A DNA stretch of 64,000 nt from Lautropia dentalis (GTDB taxonomy: Bacteria; Pseudomonadota; Gammaproteobacteria; Burkholderiales; Burkholderiaceae_E). The stretch lies in the NCBI RefSeq assembly GCF_003892345.1, contig NZ_RRUE01000002.1, forward strand, positions 1 to 64,000. Reading direction: 5' to 3'. The translations under genes and the position numbers were made by a program. The notes beneath the pieces were generated by a model. The model searched no databases. It worked only from the letters and a program-made list of their open reading frames with translations, and was not told the origin of the DNA. This document shows positions 36,220 through 46,689 of this stretch, piece after piece; position 1 is the first letter of the stretch, and each line of letters begins with the position of its first letter.

Positions 36220-37787
36220 GACTCCTGCTTTTCAGTTTGGCGCGGCCGTTTCAGCTGCAGATGGATGACATCGACCTTCGGCTGCTTGTTCTTGCCGAAG
36301 AGCGAACCGTCCGAATAGCCCGACGAGCAGCCGTTGCCGAAGCTGAAGCCGCAGTCACCGGTACTGCTGAAGTTGCGCTCCACTGCAGCGCGGTAGCTGG
36401 TGGGAATGACGAAACGGTCTTCGTAGTTGGCGATGGCCATGGTCTGGTACATGTCCTCCACCGTGTCGGCATCCAGCCCCACACGGTCGAGCACGGCCTG
36501 CGAGCCCTGGCCGTTGATCATCTCGCCGCGCTTCCAGGCACGCATGGCGACCATCCGTTCCAGTGCCTTCACGATCGGTGCTTCTTCGCCGGCCGTCAGC
36601 AGGTTGGCCAGATAGCGCACCGGAATGCGCAGGCTCTTCACGTTGGGGATGATGCTGCCTTCCACCACCTCGTGCGGCATCTGCTTGTTCTCGGCTGCGC
36701 TCTGGATGGGCGAGAGCGGCGGGATGTACCACACCATCGGCAGCGTCCGGTATTCCGGGTGCAGCGGGAAGGCCACTTCCCACTTCACGGCCATCCGGTA
36801 CACCGGCGACTTGCGGGCCGCATCCAGCCAGGAATCGGGAATGCCTTCCTTGCGGGCCGCCTCGATGACGGCCGGATCGTTCGGGTCGAGGAAGCAGTCG
36901 AGCTGGGCCTTGTAGAGCTGCTTGTCGTCGGGCACGGCAGCAGCCGCCTCGATGCGGTCGGCGTCGTACAGCATCACGCCCAGATAGCGGATACGGCCCA
37001 CGCAGGTTTCCGAGCACACGGTGGGCTGACCCGCCTCGATCCGCGGATAGCAGAACAGGCATTTCTCGGCCTTGCCCGACTGCCAGTTGAAGTAGATCTT
37101 CTTGTACGGGCAGCCCGAGATGCACATCCGCCAGCCGCGGCACTTGTCCTGGTCGACCAGCACGATGCCGTCTTCCTCGCGCTTGTACACCGAGCCGGAC
37201 GGGCACGAGGCCACGCAGGTCGGGTTCAGGCAGTGCTCGCACAGGCGCGGCAGGTACATCATGAAGGTGTTCTCGAAGGTGGAGTACATCTGCTTCTGCA
37301 CCCCTTCGAACAGGTGGTCCTGGCTGCGCTTGCTGAATTCGCCGGCCAGGTCGTCCTCCCAGTTCGGGCCCCATTCGATCTTGTCCATCTTCTCGCCGGT
37401 CAGCACCGACACCGGCCGTGCAGTGGGCGGCGTTTTCATGCGCGGCGCGTTCTGCAGGTGCTGGTAGTCGTAGGTGAACGGCTCGTAGTAGTCGTCGATG
37501 GCAGGCAGGTTCGGGTTGGCAAACAGGTTGGCCAGAATGCGCAGCTTGCCACCCTGGCGCGGTTCCAGCTTGCCACTCTCGGTGCGGACCCAGCCCCCGT
37601 TCCATTTCTTCTGGTTTTCCCACTGTTTGGGATAACCGATGCCGGGCTTGGTCTCGACGTTGTTGAACCAGGCGTATTCCACGCCGTCACGGCTGGTCCA
37701 GACGTTCTTGCAGGTCACCGAGCAGGTGTGGCAACCAATGCACTTGTCCAGATTCAGCACCATTCCGATCTGTGCACGTACTTTCAT
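36216..37787 (-). CDS. narH: nitrate reductase beta subunit NarH (iron-sulfur)
   Basis: 523 residues. Four cysteine groups for the Fe-S clusters: CIGCHTCSVTCKNVW near 19-33, CEHCLNPTCVASCPSG near 185, CRGWRMCISGCPYKK near 217 (with Trp in the 3Fe-4S cluster) and CLFCYPRI...CSETC near 243-262. Electron wire between NarI and NarG. The start overlaps the narG stop by one base. Confidence 0.97.
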   Translation of the reverse strand: MKVRAQIGMVLNLDKCIGCHTCSVTCKNVWTSRDGVEYAWFNNVETKPGIGYPKQWENQKKWNGGWVRTESGKLEPRQGGKLRILANLFANPNLPAIDDYYEPFTYDYQHLQNAPRMKTPPTARPVSVLTGEKMDKIEWGPNWEDDLAGEFSKRSQDHLFEGVQKQMYSTFENTFMMYLPRLCEHCLNPTCVASCPSGSVYKREEDGIVLVDQDKCRGWRMCISGCPYKKIYFNWQSGKAEKCLFCYPRIEAGQPTVCSETCVGRIRYLGVMLYDADRIEAAAAVPDDKQLYKAQLDCFLDPNDPAVIEAARKEGIPDSWLDAARKSPVYRMAVKWEVAFPLHPEYRTLPMVWYIPPLSPIQSAAENKQMPHEVVEGSIIPNVKSLRIPVRYLANLLTAGEEAPIVKALERMVAMRAWKRGEMINGQGSQAVLDRVGLDADTVEDMYQTMAIANYEDRFVIPTSYRAAVERNFSSTGDCGFSFGNGCSSGYSDGSLFGKNKQPKVDVIHLQLKRPRQTEKQES

Positions 37788-40700
37788 CAGGCAACTCCTT
37801 GTGCAGTTTCGGCCACGAGATCCTTTCCGCCGGCATCCACCGGGGTATCCATCCAGTCGACCTTCGACATCTTGCGCAGCACCACGAACTCGTCACGGTT
37901 GCTGCCAATGGTGCCGTAATAGTTGAAACCATAGGCGAGCTGGGCATAGCCGCCAATCATGTGGGTGGGCTTGAGCACGGTACGCGTGACGGAGTTGTGA
38001 ATGCCGCCGCGCTTGCCGCTGAGCTGCGAGCCCGGGGTGTTCACGATCTTTTCCTGCGCGTGATACATCACGCACATGCCCTTGGCGATCCGCTGGCTGA
38101 CGATCACCCGGCAGGCGATCACACCGTTGCTGTTGAACACCTCGATCCAGTCGTTGTCGACGATGTTGGCGCGTTTGGCGTCCTCTTCCGAGATCCACAC
38201 GTGCGGCCCCCCGCGGCTGAGCGACAGCATGCGCAGGTTGTCCGAATACGTGCTGTGGATGCCCCACTTCTGGTGCGGCGTGAGAAAGTTCAGTGTGATC
38301 TCCGGGTTGCCATTCGATTTGGCGCCGAACATGCTGGCCGTGGACTTGGTGTCGATGGCCGGACGGTAGACACAGAAGCCTTCGCCGAAATCCAGCATCC
38401 AGCGGTGATCCTGATAGAACTGCTGGCGGCCGGTGATGGTGCGCCACGGGATCAGCTCGTGCACGTTGGTGTAGCCGGCGTTGTAGCTGACTTCTTCCGA
38501 TTCCAGCCCGGACCACGTCGGTGCGGAGATGATCTTGCGCGGCTGCGCAATGATGTCGCGGAAGTGGATCTTGTCGTGCTCGCGGCCCACCGCCAGGTGC
38601 GTGTGGTCGCGGCCCGTGATCTTGCTGAGCGCCTCCCAGGCCTTGACGGACACGTGACCGTTGGTCTCGGGTGCCAGCTGCAGGATCATTTCTGCAGCAT
38701 CGATGGCCGTATCCAGACGTGGCCGGCCCTTGCTCACCCCCTCCTCATGCACCGGGTGGTTGAACGTGGTCAGCTCGTGGATCTCGTGCTCGGTGTTCCA
38801 GTTGATGCCCTTGCCGCCATTGCCCAGCTTGTCCATCAGCGGGCCGATGGAGGTGTACTTGCGATGGATATCGTTGTAGTTGCGCTCGACCACTACCATG
38901 CTGGGCGCCGTCTTGCCCGGGATGAGATCGCACTCACCCTGTTTCCAGTCCTTCGGCGCAAACGGCTGCCCCAGTTCTCCCGGGGTGTCGTGCAGCAGCG
39001 GCACCAGCACGATGTCCTTGCGGGTACCCAGGTACGGACCACCGATCTCGCTGAACCGTTTGGAAATCAGCTTGTAGATCTCCCAGTCGGTCTTGCTTTC
39101 CCACAGCGGCGTGACGGCCTCGGACAGCGGGTGGATGAACGGGTGCATGTCGGACGTGTTGAGGTCGTCCTTCTCGTACCAGGTGGCCGTGGGCAGGATG
39201 ATGTCGGCGTACAGACAGGTGGTGCTCATCCGGAAGTCCAGCACCGTCACCAGATCCAGCTTGCCCTCTTCCGGCATCTGGTCGGGGGTTTTCACCTCGG
39301 TGGGACGGATGGCGTCGTTCTCGTCGGAGAAGACCGCATTCTGTGCCCCCAGCAGATACTTGAGGAAGTACTCGTGCCCCTTGCCGCTGGAGCCCAGAAT
39401 GTTGGAGCGCCAGACGAACATGTTGCGGGGGAAGTTCTTCGGATTTTCCGGATCGTCACAGCTCATGCGCACCGAGCCATCCTTCAGGCCGCGCACCAGA
39501 TAATCCACCGGTTTCTCGCCAGCCTTCTCGGCGGCATCGACGATGTCCAGCGGGTTGGTCTCGAGCTGCGGGGCCGACGGCAGCCAGCCCATGCGTTCGG
39601 CGCGGGCGTTCAGGTCGATCATCGACAGGTTCTTCAGCTTCTCGCCCTCGGAACCCGGTGCCAGGATTTCCTCCACATGCAGCTGCTCGTGACGGTACTG
39701 GCCCGTGTGGGCGTAGAAGAAGCTCGTGCCGTTCATGTGGCGCGGCGGCCGCGACCAGTCCAGACCGAAGGCCAGCGGTGCCCAGCCGAACTGCGGACGC
39801 AGTTTTTCCTGCCCCACGTAGTGTGACCAGCCGCCCCCGCTCTGACCCACGCAGCCGCACATCATCAGCAGGTTGATGATGCCGCGATAGGCCATGTCGG
39901 TGTGATACCAGTGGTTCAGACCGGCCCCCACGATGACCATGCTGCGGCCCTTCGTGTCGTGCGCGTTCTGCGCAAACTCGCGGGCCACCTGGATCACGCG
40001 TGCCGGCGGCACCCCGGTGTGCTTTTCCTGCCAGGCCGGCGTGCAGGGCACATCGTCCTCGTACGACTGCGCCACGTTGGGACCACCGAAGCCCTGGTCC
40101 ACGCCGTAGTTGGCCAGCTGCAGGTCGTACACGGTGGCGACCTTCACCTTCGAGCCATCGGCCAGCGTCAGGTTCTTCACCGGCACGTTGCGCGACAGCA
40201 GGGCGTCCTTCTCGCCACCGAAATAGGCGAAGTGTACGGGCACCACTTCGTCGTGTGCATCCTTCAGGCTCAGCAGCGGGTCGATTTCCTCCCCCGTGCC
40301 GCCATCGCGCATCTCCAGGTTCCAGCGGCCCACCTTGCCGGTATTGGCCTTGTCCTCGCCCCAGCGGAAACCGATGGTGCCGTTGGGCGCCACCATGCGG
40401 CCCGACTTGCCGTCGATCAGGATGGTCTTCCACTCGGGGTTGTTGGCTTCACCGAGGTTGTCGACCAGATGCGAGGCACGCAGGAAGTAGTCGGGCACCA
40501 GCTTGCCACCTTCATCCTTCAGCAGCACCAGCATCGGCAGGTCGGTGTACTGCTTGCAGTAATCGACGAAGTACTGCGACGGGTTGTCGCGATGGAACTC
40601 GGTCAGTACCACGTGGCCCATGGCGAGCGCCAGCGCGGCATCCGTCCCCTGGCGCGGTGCCAGCCAGATGTCGCTGAACTTGACCATTTCGCCGAAGTCC

Positions 40701-41545
40701 GACGACACGGCCACCGTCTTCGTGCCCTTGTAGCGCACCTCGGTGTAGAAGTGGGCGTCCGGGGTACGGGTCATCGGCACATTCGAGCCCCATACCAGCA
40801 GGTAGCCCGAGTTGTACCAGTCGGCCGATTCCGGCACGTCGGTCTGTTCGCCCCACACCTGTGGGCTGGAGGGCGGCAGGTCACAGTACCAGTCGTAGAA
40901 GCTCAGGCAGGCCCCGCCAATCAGGCTCAGGTAACGGGCGCCCGAGGCATAGCTGATCATCGACATGGCCGGGATGGGCGAGAAACCCACCACCCGGTCC
41001 GGGCCGTGATGCTTGATGGTGTAGGCGTTGGCAGCCGCGATGATCTCGGTAGCGGTGTCCCAGTCGGCCCGCACGAAGCCGCCCAGGCCGCGCACGCTCT
41101 TGTAGCGGCGTGACCTCCTCGGGGTCTCGACGATGTGCGCCCAGGCGGCGATGGGATCCAGCTTCTCGCGATATTTCTTCCACATCGCCATCAGCTCGCC
41201 ACGGATCATCGGGTGCTTGACCCGCTGGGCCGAATAGACGTACCAGCTGTAGGACGCCCCCCGCGGACAGCCACGCGGCTCGTGGTTGGGCAGGTCCGGG
41301 CGGGTGCGTGGATAGTTGGTCTGCTGGGTCTCCCAGGTGATCAGACCACCCTTCACATAAATCTGCCAGCTGCACGAGCCGGTACAGTTCACACCGTGGG
41401 TGGAACGTGCGATCTTGTCGTGCTGCCAGCGCGAGCGGTAGGTCTTTTCCCAGGCACGGTCTTCGTTGACGACCTCGCCATGGCCTTCCGAGAAGGTCGA
41501 CTTGACCCGCGACAGGAACTTCAGCCGATCCAGAAAATAACTCAT
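37787..41545 (-). CDS. narG: nitrate reductase alpha subunit NarG (Mo-bisMGD)
   Basis: 1252 residues, normal size. [23 protein letters not shown] starts the protein at 41545; [20 protein letters not shown] carries the His and Cys ligands of the FS0 cluster, and the molybdenum Asp lies in the [22 protein letters not shown]-type block. Reduces nitrate to nitrite at the cytoplasmic face using bis-MGD. Needs the molybdate supplied by the nearby modABC. First structural gene after the two narK genes. Confidence 0.97.
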   Translation of the reverse strand: [1252 protein letters not shown]

Positions 41546-41783
41546 ATCCTGTACCTTATCTACACAAGGGCAGGCAGCCGGTATCTGCCCACCACAAACC
41601 ATTTGCCGAAACGGAGAGGAACGTCATGCAGCGTGTCCGGTCCGTTTCGTCCTTTCCGGGAGCCGGCCGCTGCCCGGCACTGCCGGCTGGCAACCCGCTC
41701 CCTGCGGCCCGTCCGGTTTCCGGCTGGGCCAGCGGCCGGATCCGGGGAAGCGCGTTTCGCGGCATCACCCGGACCCACCCCGT

Positions 41784-43166
41784 TCAGCACGGTGTCCGTG
41801 CCCCCTTGCGGGCATAGAACCACCAGGTCACCACCACGCAGCTCAGATAGAACAGGATGAAGGCGTACAGCGCGCCATTCACCGAGCCCATCAGCTCCAG
41901 CGAGGTGCCGAACGCCTTCGGGATGAAGAAGCCGCCATAAGCGCCCACGGCTCCCGAAAAGCCCAGCACCGCCGAGGCCTCCTTGTTGCCCTGGATAATG
42001 GCTGCCTTCTGTGCCTCCTCCGTCTTTTCTGCATCCAGCGACCGGGCCGTCAGGAAGATCACCGGGATCATCCGGAAGGTCGAGCCATTGCCGATGCCGG
42101 TCAGTGCAAACAGCAGGATGAAGAGCCCGAGGAAGGCCGGGAAACTGCCGGCACTGTCACCCGAAGGCAGCGTGAACAGCACACCGATCACGGCCAGCAC
42201 CATCAGGATGAAGGTGTAGAGCGTGACATGGGCACCACCTCCGAAACGGTCGGATATCCAGCCACCGACCGGTCGCGTGAGAGCACCCACCAGTGGTCCC
42301 AGGAAGGCGTACTGCGTGGGATTCACATCCGGAAACTGTGACTGCGTCAGCAGCGCCAGCCCGGCAGAAAAGCCAATGAAGGAACCGAAGGTGCCCACAT
42401 ACAGCCAGCACATCAGCCAGTTGTGCTTGCGTTTGAAGATGATGGCCTGATCACGGAACGATGCCTTGGCATCGGCAATGTCGTTCATGCCGAACCAAGC
42501 CATCAGGGTCGCCAGCAGGATGAACGGCACCCAGACGAAGCCGGCATTCTGCAGCCACAGGTGCTGTCCGGCACCATCCTTGACGGGCAGACCGTCACCG
42601 GTGAGGCCACCCAGCATGGCGCCCGAGATGACCGTCGGCACCAGAAACTGCGCCAGGCTCACGCCCAGGTTGCCGATACCGGCGTTCAGACCGGTTGCCG
42701 TGCCCTTTTTCAGCTTGGGAAAGAAAAAGCTGATGTTGGCCATGCTCGAGCTGAAGTTGCCACCGCCGAAACCACAGAGCAGCGCCAGCACCAGCATCGT
42801 GCCGTAGCTGGTGGAGGGGTCGCGCAGCGCAAAGCCCATGCCCAGTGCGGGAATCAGCAGGCTGAGCGTGGAGATCACCGTCCAGCGGCGTCCACCGAAA
42901 ATGGGCACCATGAAGCTGTAGAACACCCGGAAGGTGGCACCAGACAGGGCCGGCAGGGCCGTCAGCCAGAACAGCTGGTTCTTGGAGAAGTTGAAGCCCA
43001 CCTTGTTCAGGTTGACCGTCACCACGCTCCACAGCACCCAGATGGCAAACGCCAGCGTCAGCGCAAAAATGGAAATCCACAGGTTGCGCTGGGCGATGGC
43101 AGCCCCTTTTTCTTTCCAGAATTCGGGATTTTCGGGATCCCAGTGTGTGAGAACGTGAGCAGACAT
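41784..43166 (-). CDS. narK2: NarK2-type nitrate/nitrite transporter (MFS)
   Basis: 460 residues, twelve helices. Start MSAHVLTHWDPENPEFWKEKG resembles the N-terminus of the NarK2 (nitrate/nitrite antiporter) half of beta-proteobacterial NarK pairs. Nitrate signature motifs: GFGGGNFSSSMANISFFFPK and GFSGAVGAYGGFFIP. Located between narK1 and narG, 238 bases before narG. Exports nitrite in exchange for nitrate. Confidence 0.93.
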   Translation of the reverse strand: MSAHVLTHWDPENPEFWKEKGAAIAQRNLWISIFALTLAFAIWVLWSVVTVNLNKVGFNFSKNQLFWLTALPALSGATFRVFYSFMVPIFGGRRWTVISTLSLLIPALGMGFALRDPSTSYGTMLVLALLCGFGGGNFSSSMANISFFFPKLKKGTATGLNAGIGNLGVSLAQFLVPTVISGAMLGGLTGDGLPVKDGAGQHLWLQNAGFVWVPFILLATLMAWFGMNDIADAKASFRDQAIIFKRKHNWLMCWLYVGTFGSFIGFSAGLALLTQSQFPDVNPTQYAFLGPLVGALTRPVGGWISDRFGGGAHVTLYTFILMVLAVIGVLFTLPSGDSAGSFPAFLGLFILLFALTGIGNGSTFRMIPVIFLTARSLDAEKTEEAQKAAIIQGNKEASAVLGFSGAVGAYGGFFIPKAFGTSLELMGSVNGALYAFILFYLSCVVVTWWFYARKGARTPC

Positions 43167-43389
43167 GAATGTGTCTCCGGGGTTGGGCCACCCGGCAGGC
43201 GGCCCCTTGTCGGGGGATGTCACGGCCGGGAGTCATGACACCCGGTTGTTCGGTTCGGGGGGTGACCTGCCGGAAGGCGGCCAGAACGGTGTCCTGATGG
43301 TTTGGGTCGCGGGCAGGTTCAGCGTGGATGGGGGAGGCAGGGGACCGGCGGACCGGCACAGGGCCGTCCGCCGGCGTGCCGGGGAAAGG

Positions 43390-44688
43390 TCAATGGGCCT
43401 TCACCCCCTGGGCATGAACGGCCTGGCTCCCGGCCTCATCGCGGGGGTTCTTCACATCGCTGTAGCGGCTGAAGTGCATCCAGATCAGGCTGACCGACAC
43501 GGTGCCGAACAGCAGCATGAAGCAGCTGGAGCGGATGCCGGTGAGGTCCAGCGCAATGCCGAAGAGCACCGGCAGCAGGAAGCCGCCCAGACCGCCGGCC
43601 AGGCCGACCACGCCCGAGACGGCACCGATGTTGTCGGTGAAGTCATCGGAAATGAACTTGAAGACGGAAGCCTTGCCGATGGCGGTGGCAATGCCCATCA
43701 GGAACAGCAGGAAGGTGAACACCCACGGGTTGTGGCCGATGTGAAAGCTCACCGGACCATCGACGGTGCCGATGGTCAGGTCGGTCTGCGGATAGCTGAG
43801 GAAGAAGAAGCAGATCCACATGATCCAGAGCACGTACCAGGTGGTCCTGTAGGCACCGGCACGGTCGGAGATCCAGCCCCCGATGGCACGCAGCACGCCA
43901 CCGGGCAGCGAGAAGCAGGCAGCCAGGAAGGCGGCCAGCTGGATGCTGAAGCCGAATTCGTTGATGTAGTACTTGGTCAGCCACAGGGCCAGTGCCACAT
44001 AGCCACCGAACACCACCGAGTAGTACTGGCAGTAGCGCCAGACGCGCGGGTCGCGCAGCACATGCAGCTGGGCCTTCAGCGAGGTGGCACTGGGTACGTT
44101 GTGTGCCGGGTTGGTGCGCGAGAACATCCAGAAGATGCAGGCCGTGGCGGCCATGCCGGCGGCATAGACCTTCGGCACGAAGGTCCAGGTGCCGGCGTAG
44201 GCGATCAGCGGCGGGGCGATGAACTTGGTCATGGCCGAGCCGGAGTTGCCGGCCCCGAAGATGCCCATGGCCAGCCCCTGCCGGTCCCGCGGGAACCAGC
44301 GGGCCACGTAGGGCGTGCCCACCGAGAACGAGCCCCCGGCCAGACCCACGAACAGCGACAGCACGAGGAACTGCCAGTATGCGGTGGCGTAGGACATCAG
44401 CCAGATGGCCGGTACGGTGCAGAGCATCAGCACGAACAGCACGATGCGGCCACCGAAACGGTCGGTCCAGATGCCCAGCGGCACCCGCACCAGCGACCCC
44501 GTCAGCACCGGCATGGCCGTCAGCAGGCCAAACTGGGTTTCGTTCAGGCCCAGCTGTTCCTTGATGGGGATGCCCAGCACCGCAAACATCATCCACGCCG
44601 CGAAACAGACGGTAAATGCAAAGGTACTGGAAGCCAGTACGGAATAGGCCCCCTTGGGGATCGGAGAATGCTGTACGTGCGCATTCAT
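43390..44688 (-). CDS. narK1: NarK1-type nitrate transporter (MFS, H+ symport type)
   Basis: 432 residues, twelve helices. MNAHVQHSPIPKGAYSVL start, then WTDRFGGR motif, GLAGGSFSVGTPYVARWFP and GVVGLAGGLGGFLLP, the two glycine-rich nitrate signatures of NarK1. Usually imports nitrate with protons. First gene of the nar locus, followed 223 bases later by narK2. Start 44688 chosen because upstream codons are not family-like. Confidence 0.93.
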   Translation of the reverse strand: MNAHVQHSPIPKGAYSVLASSTFAFTVCFAAWMMFAVLGIPIKEQLGLNETQFGLLTAMPVLTGSLVRVPLGIWTDRFGGRIVLFVLMLCTVPAIWLMSYATAYWQFLVLSLFVGLAGGSFSVGTPYVARWFPRDRQGLAMGIFGAGNSGSAMTKFIAPPLIAYAGTWTFVPKVYAAGMAATACIFWMFSRTNPAHNVPSATSLKAQLHVLRDPRVWRYCQYYSVVFGGYVALALWLTKYYINEFGFSIQLAAFLAACFSLPGGVLRAIGGWISDRAGAYRTTWYVLWIMWICFFFLSYPQTDLTIGTVDGPVSFHIGHNPWVFTFLLFLMGIATAIGKASVFKFISDDFTDNIGAVSGVVGLAGGLGGFLLPVLFGIALDLTGIRSSCFMLLFGTVSVSLIWMHFSRYSDVKNPRDEAGSQAVHAQGVKAH

Positions 44689-45528
44689 GGTGCGTAAGGT
44701 CTCGTTGTTTGTGCGGGAAGACGGCAGCAGCACGCCCTCCCGATGGATATACGCAGACAGGGGCAGCACTGGGGAAACTCAGGAGTTGGCCCGTTGCCCG
44801 CCAGGGCCGCAGCGGGTTTGGGAGATGCGCACCTGCACTTTCCCGGTGTTGCCCGCCGTGATGGCAGGCCATCCGGCCGGAACCTCTGCGCGCTGCTCCG
44901 GCCTTGGATGAAATGTAGGCTTTATGCGCAGCAGCCACCATTCCCCAGAGGAAGAGGTTTTCCCTGGACACCGGATGAAGGAACTAGTTCCAAAGAACTA
45001 GTCAGCATGAAAATGCATACACTTTCATGCATCCATTAACAAAACGGCGCCTCTACATTGATGAAACGCATATTTGATGAATCAAATAAAAACGAAACGC
45101 ATATGCAAATCGCTGTTTTCAAGCCTCCATGCCCGTGATGGCGGCCATTCATGCCGGCAACCAGGAACGCCCTGTCCACCCTCGCAGGACAGCACGGCCT
45201 GAATCGGCACGTCGTTAGTCTGTCATGAATGAAAATAATTGACGATATGCGTCGATGTCCGGTTTTTCGTCTGCATCGGGTTTGGCATCAGACCGGTGGT
45301 GACCGGGTACACGGGGCGTGCTGGTGCTCCATGCCTAAAATGGCGCCTCCAGCCGCGACGCGGCAGCAGCCCGGAGTAGCGTCAGCACCACCCCGGTTGC
45401 ATGGCCAGGCAGTACGACCCGACCATGCGGTACCGCAGCAGCGCCACAACAGGGCGCGGGCCGGATACAGGCCTTTCACGGTTCCGCACGTTCCCCCTTC
45501 CTCCGATTCATCCAGACACCGAAACCCC
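44689..45528. other. intergenic region between narK1 and the Dyp peroxidase
   Basis: An 840-base divergent space with no supported gene. Positions 44980-45120 are AT-rich and carry three inverted repeats (described separately); the likely nar promoter lies here. The right part (45230-45520) is GC-rich and open in several frames without protein-like sequence. Confidence 0.5.
44983..45087. promoter_or_regulatory. cluster of three inverted repeats upstream of narK1
   Basis: ACTAGTTC-CAAA-GAACTAGT (44983-45002), CATGAAA-N10-TTTCATG (45006-45029) and ATTTGAT-GA-ATCAAAT (45072-45087) follow each other in AT-rich DNA about 300-400 bases before narK1. The third contains FNR-type half sites TTGAT and ATCAA, but with two instead of four central bases, so it is not a standard FNR box. 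Which gene they control is unknown. Confidence 0.4.
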
Positions 45529-46545
45529 ATGAGCGATTCTTCCCTTCCCCGCTGCCCGGCCAGCGATGGCACCGCCCCGTCCCGGGCACCCGCCCAGTGC
45601 CAGGCCACCGCGCAGCCCCAGCCGGTCGTGCAGTCGGCCGGCCAGGCGGCCATGTTCATCGTCATGTCCATCAGCCAGCACGGCAACGCCTGCGACACGG
45701 TGCGCGAGGCCCTCGGCGGGCTGCCCGCCATCCTGCGCAGCCTGAATTTGCGGCTGCCCGATGCCCACCTGAGCTGCATCACCGGCATCGGTGCCGATGC
45801 ATGGCCGCGGCTCTTCCCGGATCTGCCGGCCCCCGCCGGCCTGCATCCGTTTCGTCCGCTGAACGGCGCGAAGCACCAGGCGCCGGCCACCCCGGGTGAC
45901 CTGTTCTTTCACATCCGCGCCACCCGCACCGACGCCTGTTTCGAGCTGGCCATGCGGCTGCGTGAATCGCTGGGCGATGCCGTCGAACCGGTGGACGAGG
46001 TGCATGGCTTCCGTTACATGGACGCCCGCAGCATGGTGGGCTTCGTGGACGGCACCGAGAACCCGCAGGGTGACGAGGCCGTCGAAGCCACGCTGATCGG
46101 CGACGAAGACCCAGCCTACTCCGGCGGCAGCTATGTGATCGTGCAGAAGTACCTGCACGACATGGCGGCCTGGAACGCCCTGCCGGTGGCCGAACAGGAG
46201 AAGGTGATCGGCCGCACCAAGTACGACGACGTGGAGATGGCCGACGACGTGAAGCCCTCCAACTCGCACATCGCGCTGAACGTGATCGAGGACGAGAACG
46301 GCGAGGAGATGGCCATCCTGCGCGCCAACCTGCCCTTCGGCAACCCGTCACGCAACGAATACGGCACCTTCTTCATCGGCTATGCACGCAACCTCGGCAC
46401 CATCGAGCAGATGCTGACCAACATGTTCATCGGCCGCCCGGAGGGCAATTACGACCGCCTGCTCGACTACAGCACGGCGGTGACGGGCTCGGCGTTCTTC
46501 GTGCCGGCAGAGAGCTTCCTGACGGAGCAGCTGGGCGACGGCTGA
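45529..46545 (+). CDS. Dyp-type heme peroxidase
   Basis: 338 residues. Signature GFVDGTENP near 165-173 with the catalytic Asp, GGSYVIVQKYLHDM, NSHIALNVIEDENGEEMAILRANLPFG with the distal Arg, and a proximal His in the same stretch. Resembles the YfeX/DypB class (P-type), cytosolic. Oxidises dyes, phenols or porphyrinogens with H2O2; physiological substrate unknown. The first 40 residues are a Pro/Ala/Gln-rich extension. Start 45529 chosen after the in-frame ORF upstream proved not protein-like. Monocistronic. Confidence 0.9.
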   Translation: MSDSSLPRCPASDGTAPSRAPAQCQATAQPQPVVQSAGQAAMFIVMSISQHGNACDTVREALGGLPAILRSLNLRLPDAHLSCITGIGADAWPRLFPDLPAPAGLHPFRPLNGAKHQAPATPGDLFFHIRATRTDACFELAMRLRESLGDAVEPVDEVHGFRYMDARSMVGFVDGTENPQGDEAVEATLIGDEDPAYSGGSYVIVQKYLHDMAAWNALPVAEQEKVIGRTKYDDVEMADDVKPSNSHIALNVIEDENGEEMAILRANLPFGNPSRNEYGTFFIGYARNLGTIEQMLTNMFIGRPEGNYDRLLDYSTAVTGSAFFVPAESFLTEQLGDG

Positions 46546-46689
46546 GGCCGGGCGGAACAGGCAGACACCGTTCGTAGCAGGGGGCCGTCCGTTGGGCGCA
46601 TGGAAGCGCCGCAACGGATGCAATGACGGGCGCGGCACGGCACACTGATGGGCCTGAAAAATGTTCCGTTCCATGAGGACAGGTTGCCC

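Noticed and set aside
37772-39826. Long plus-strand open frame (684 codons) opposite narG
   Set aside because: It is the antisense shadow of narG, whose motifs and length are beyond doubt; GC-rich DNA keeps the reverse frame open.
45072-45087. FNR box before narK1
   Set aside because: Half sites TTGAT/ATCAA are separated by two bases instead of four.
45229-45528. 100-codon N-terminal extension of the Dyp peroxidase
   Set aside because: Cys/His/Arg-rich, not like any peroxidase N-terminus, and the usual start MSDSS at 45529 lies behind it.
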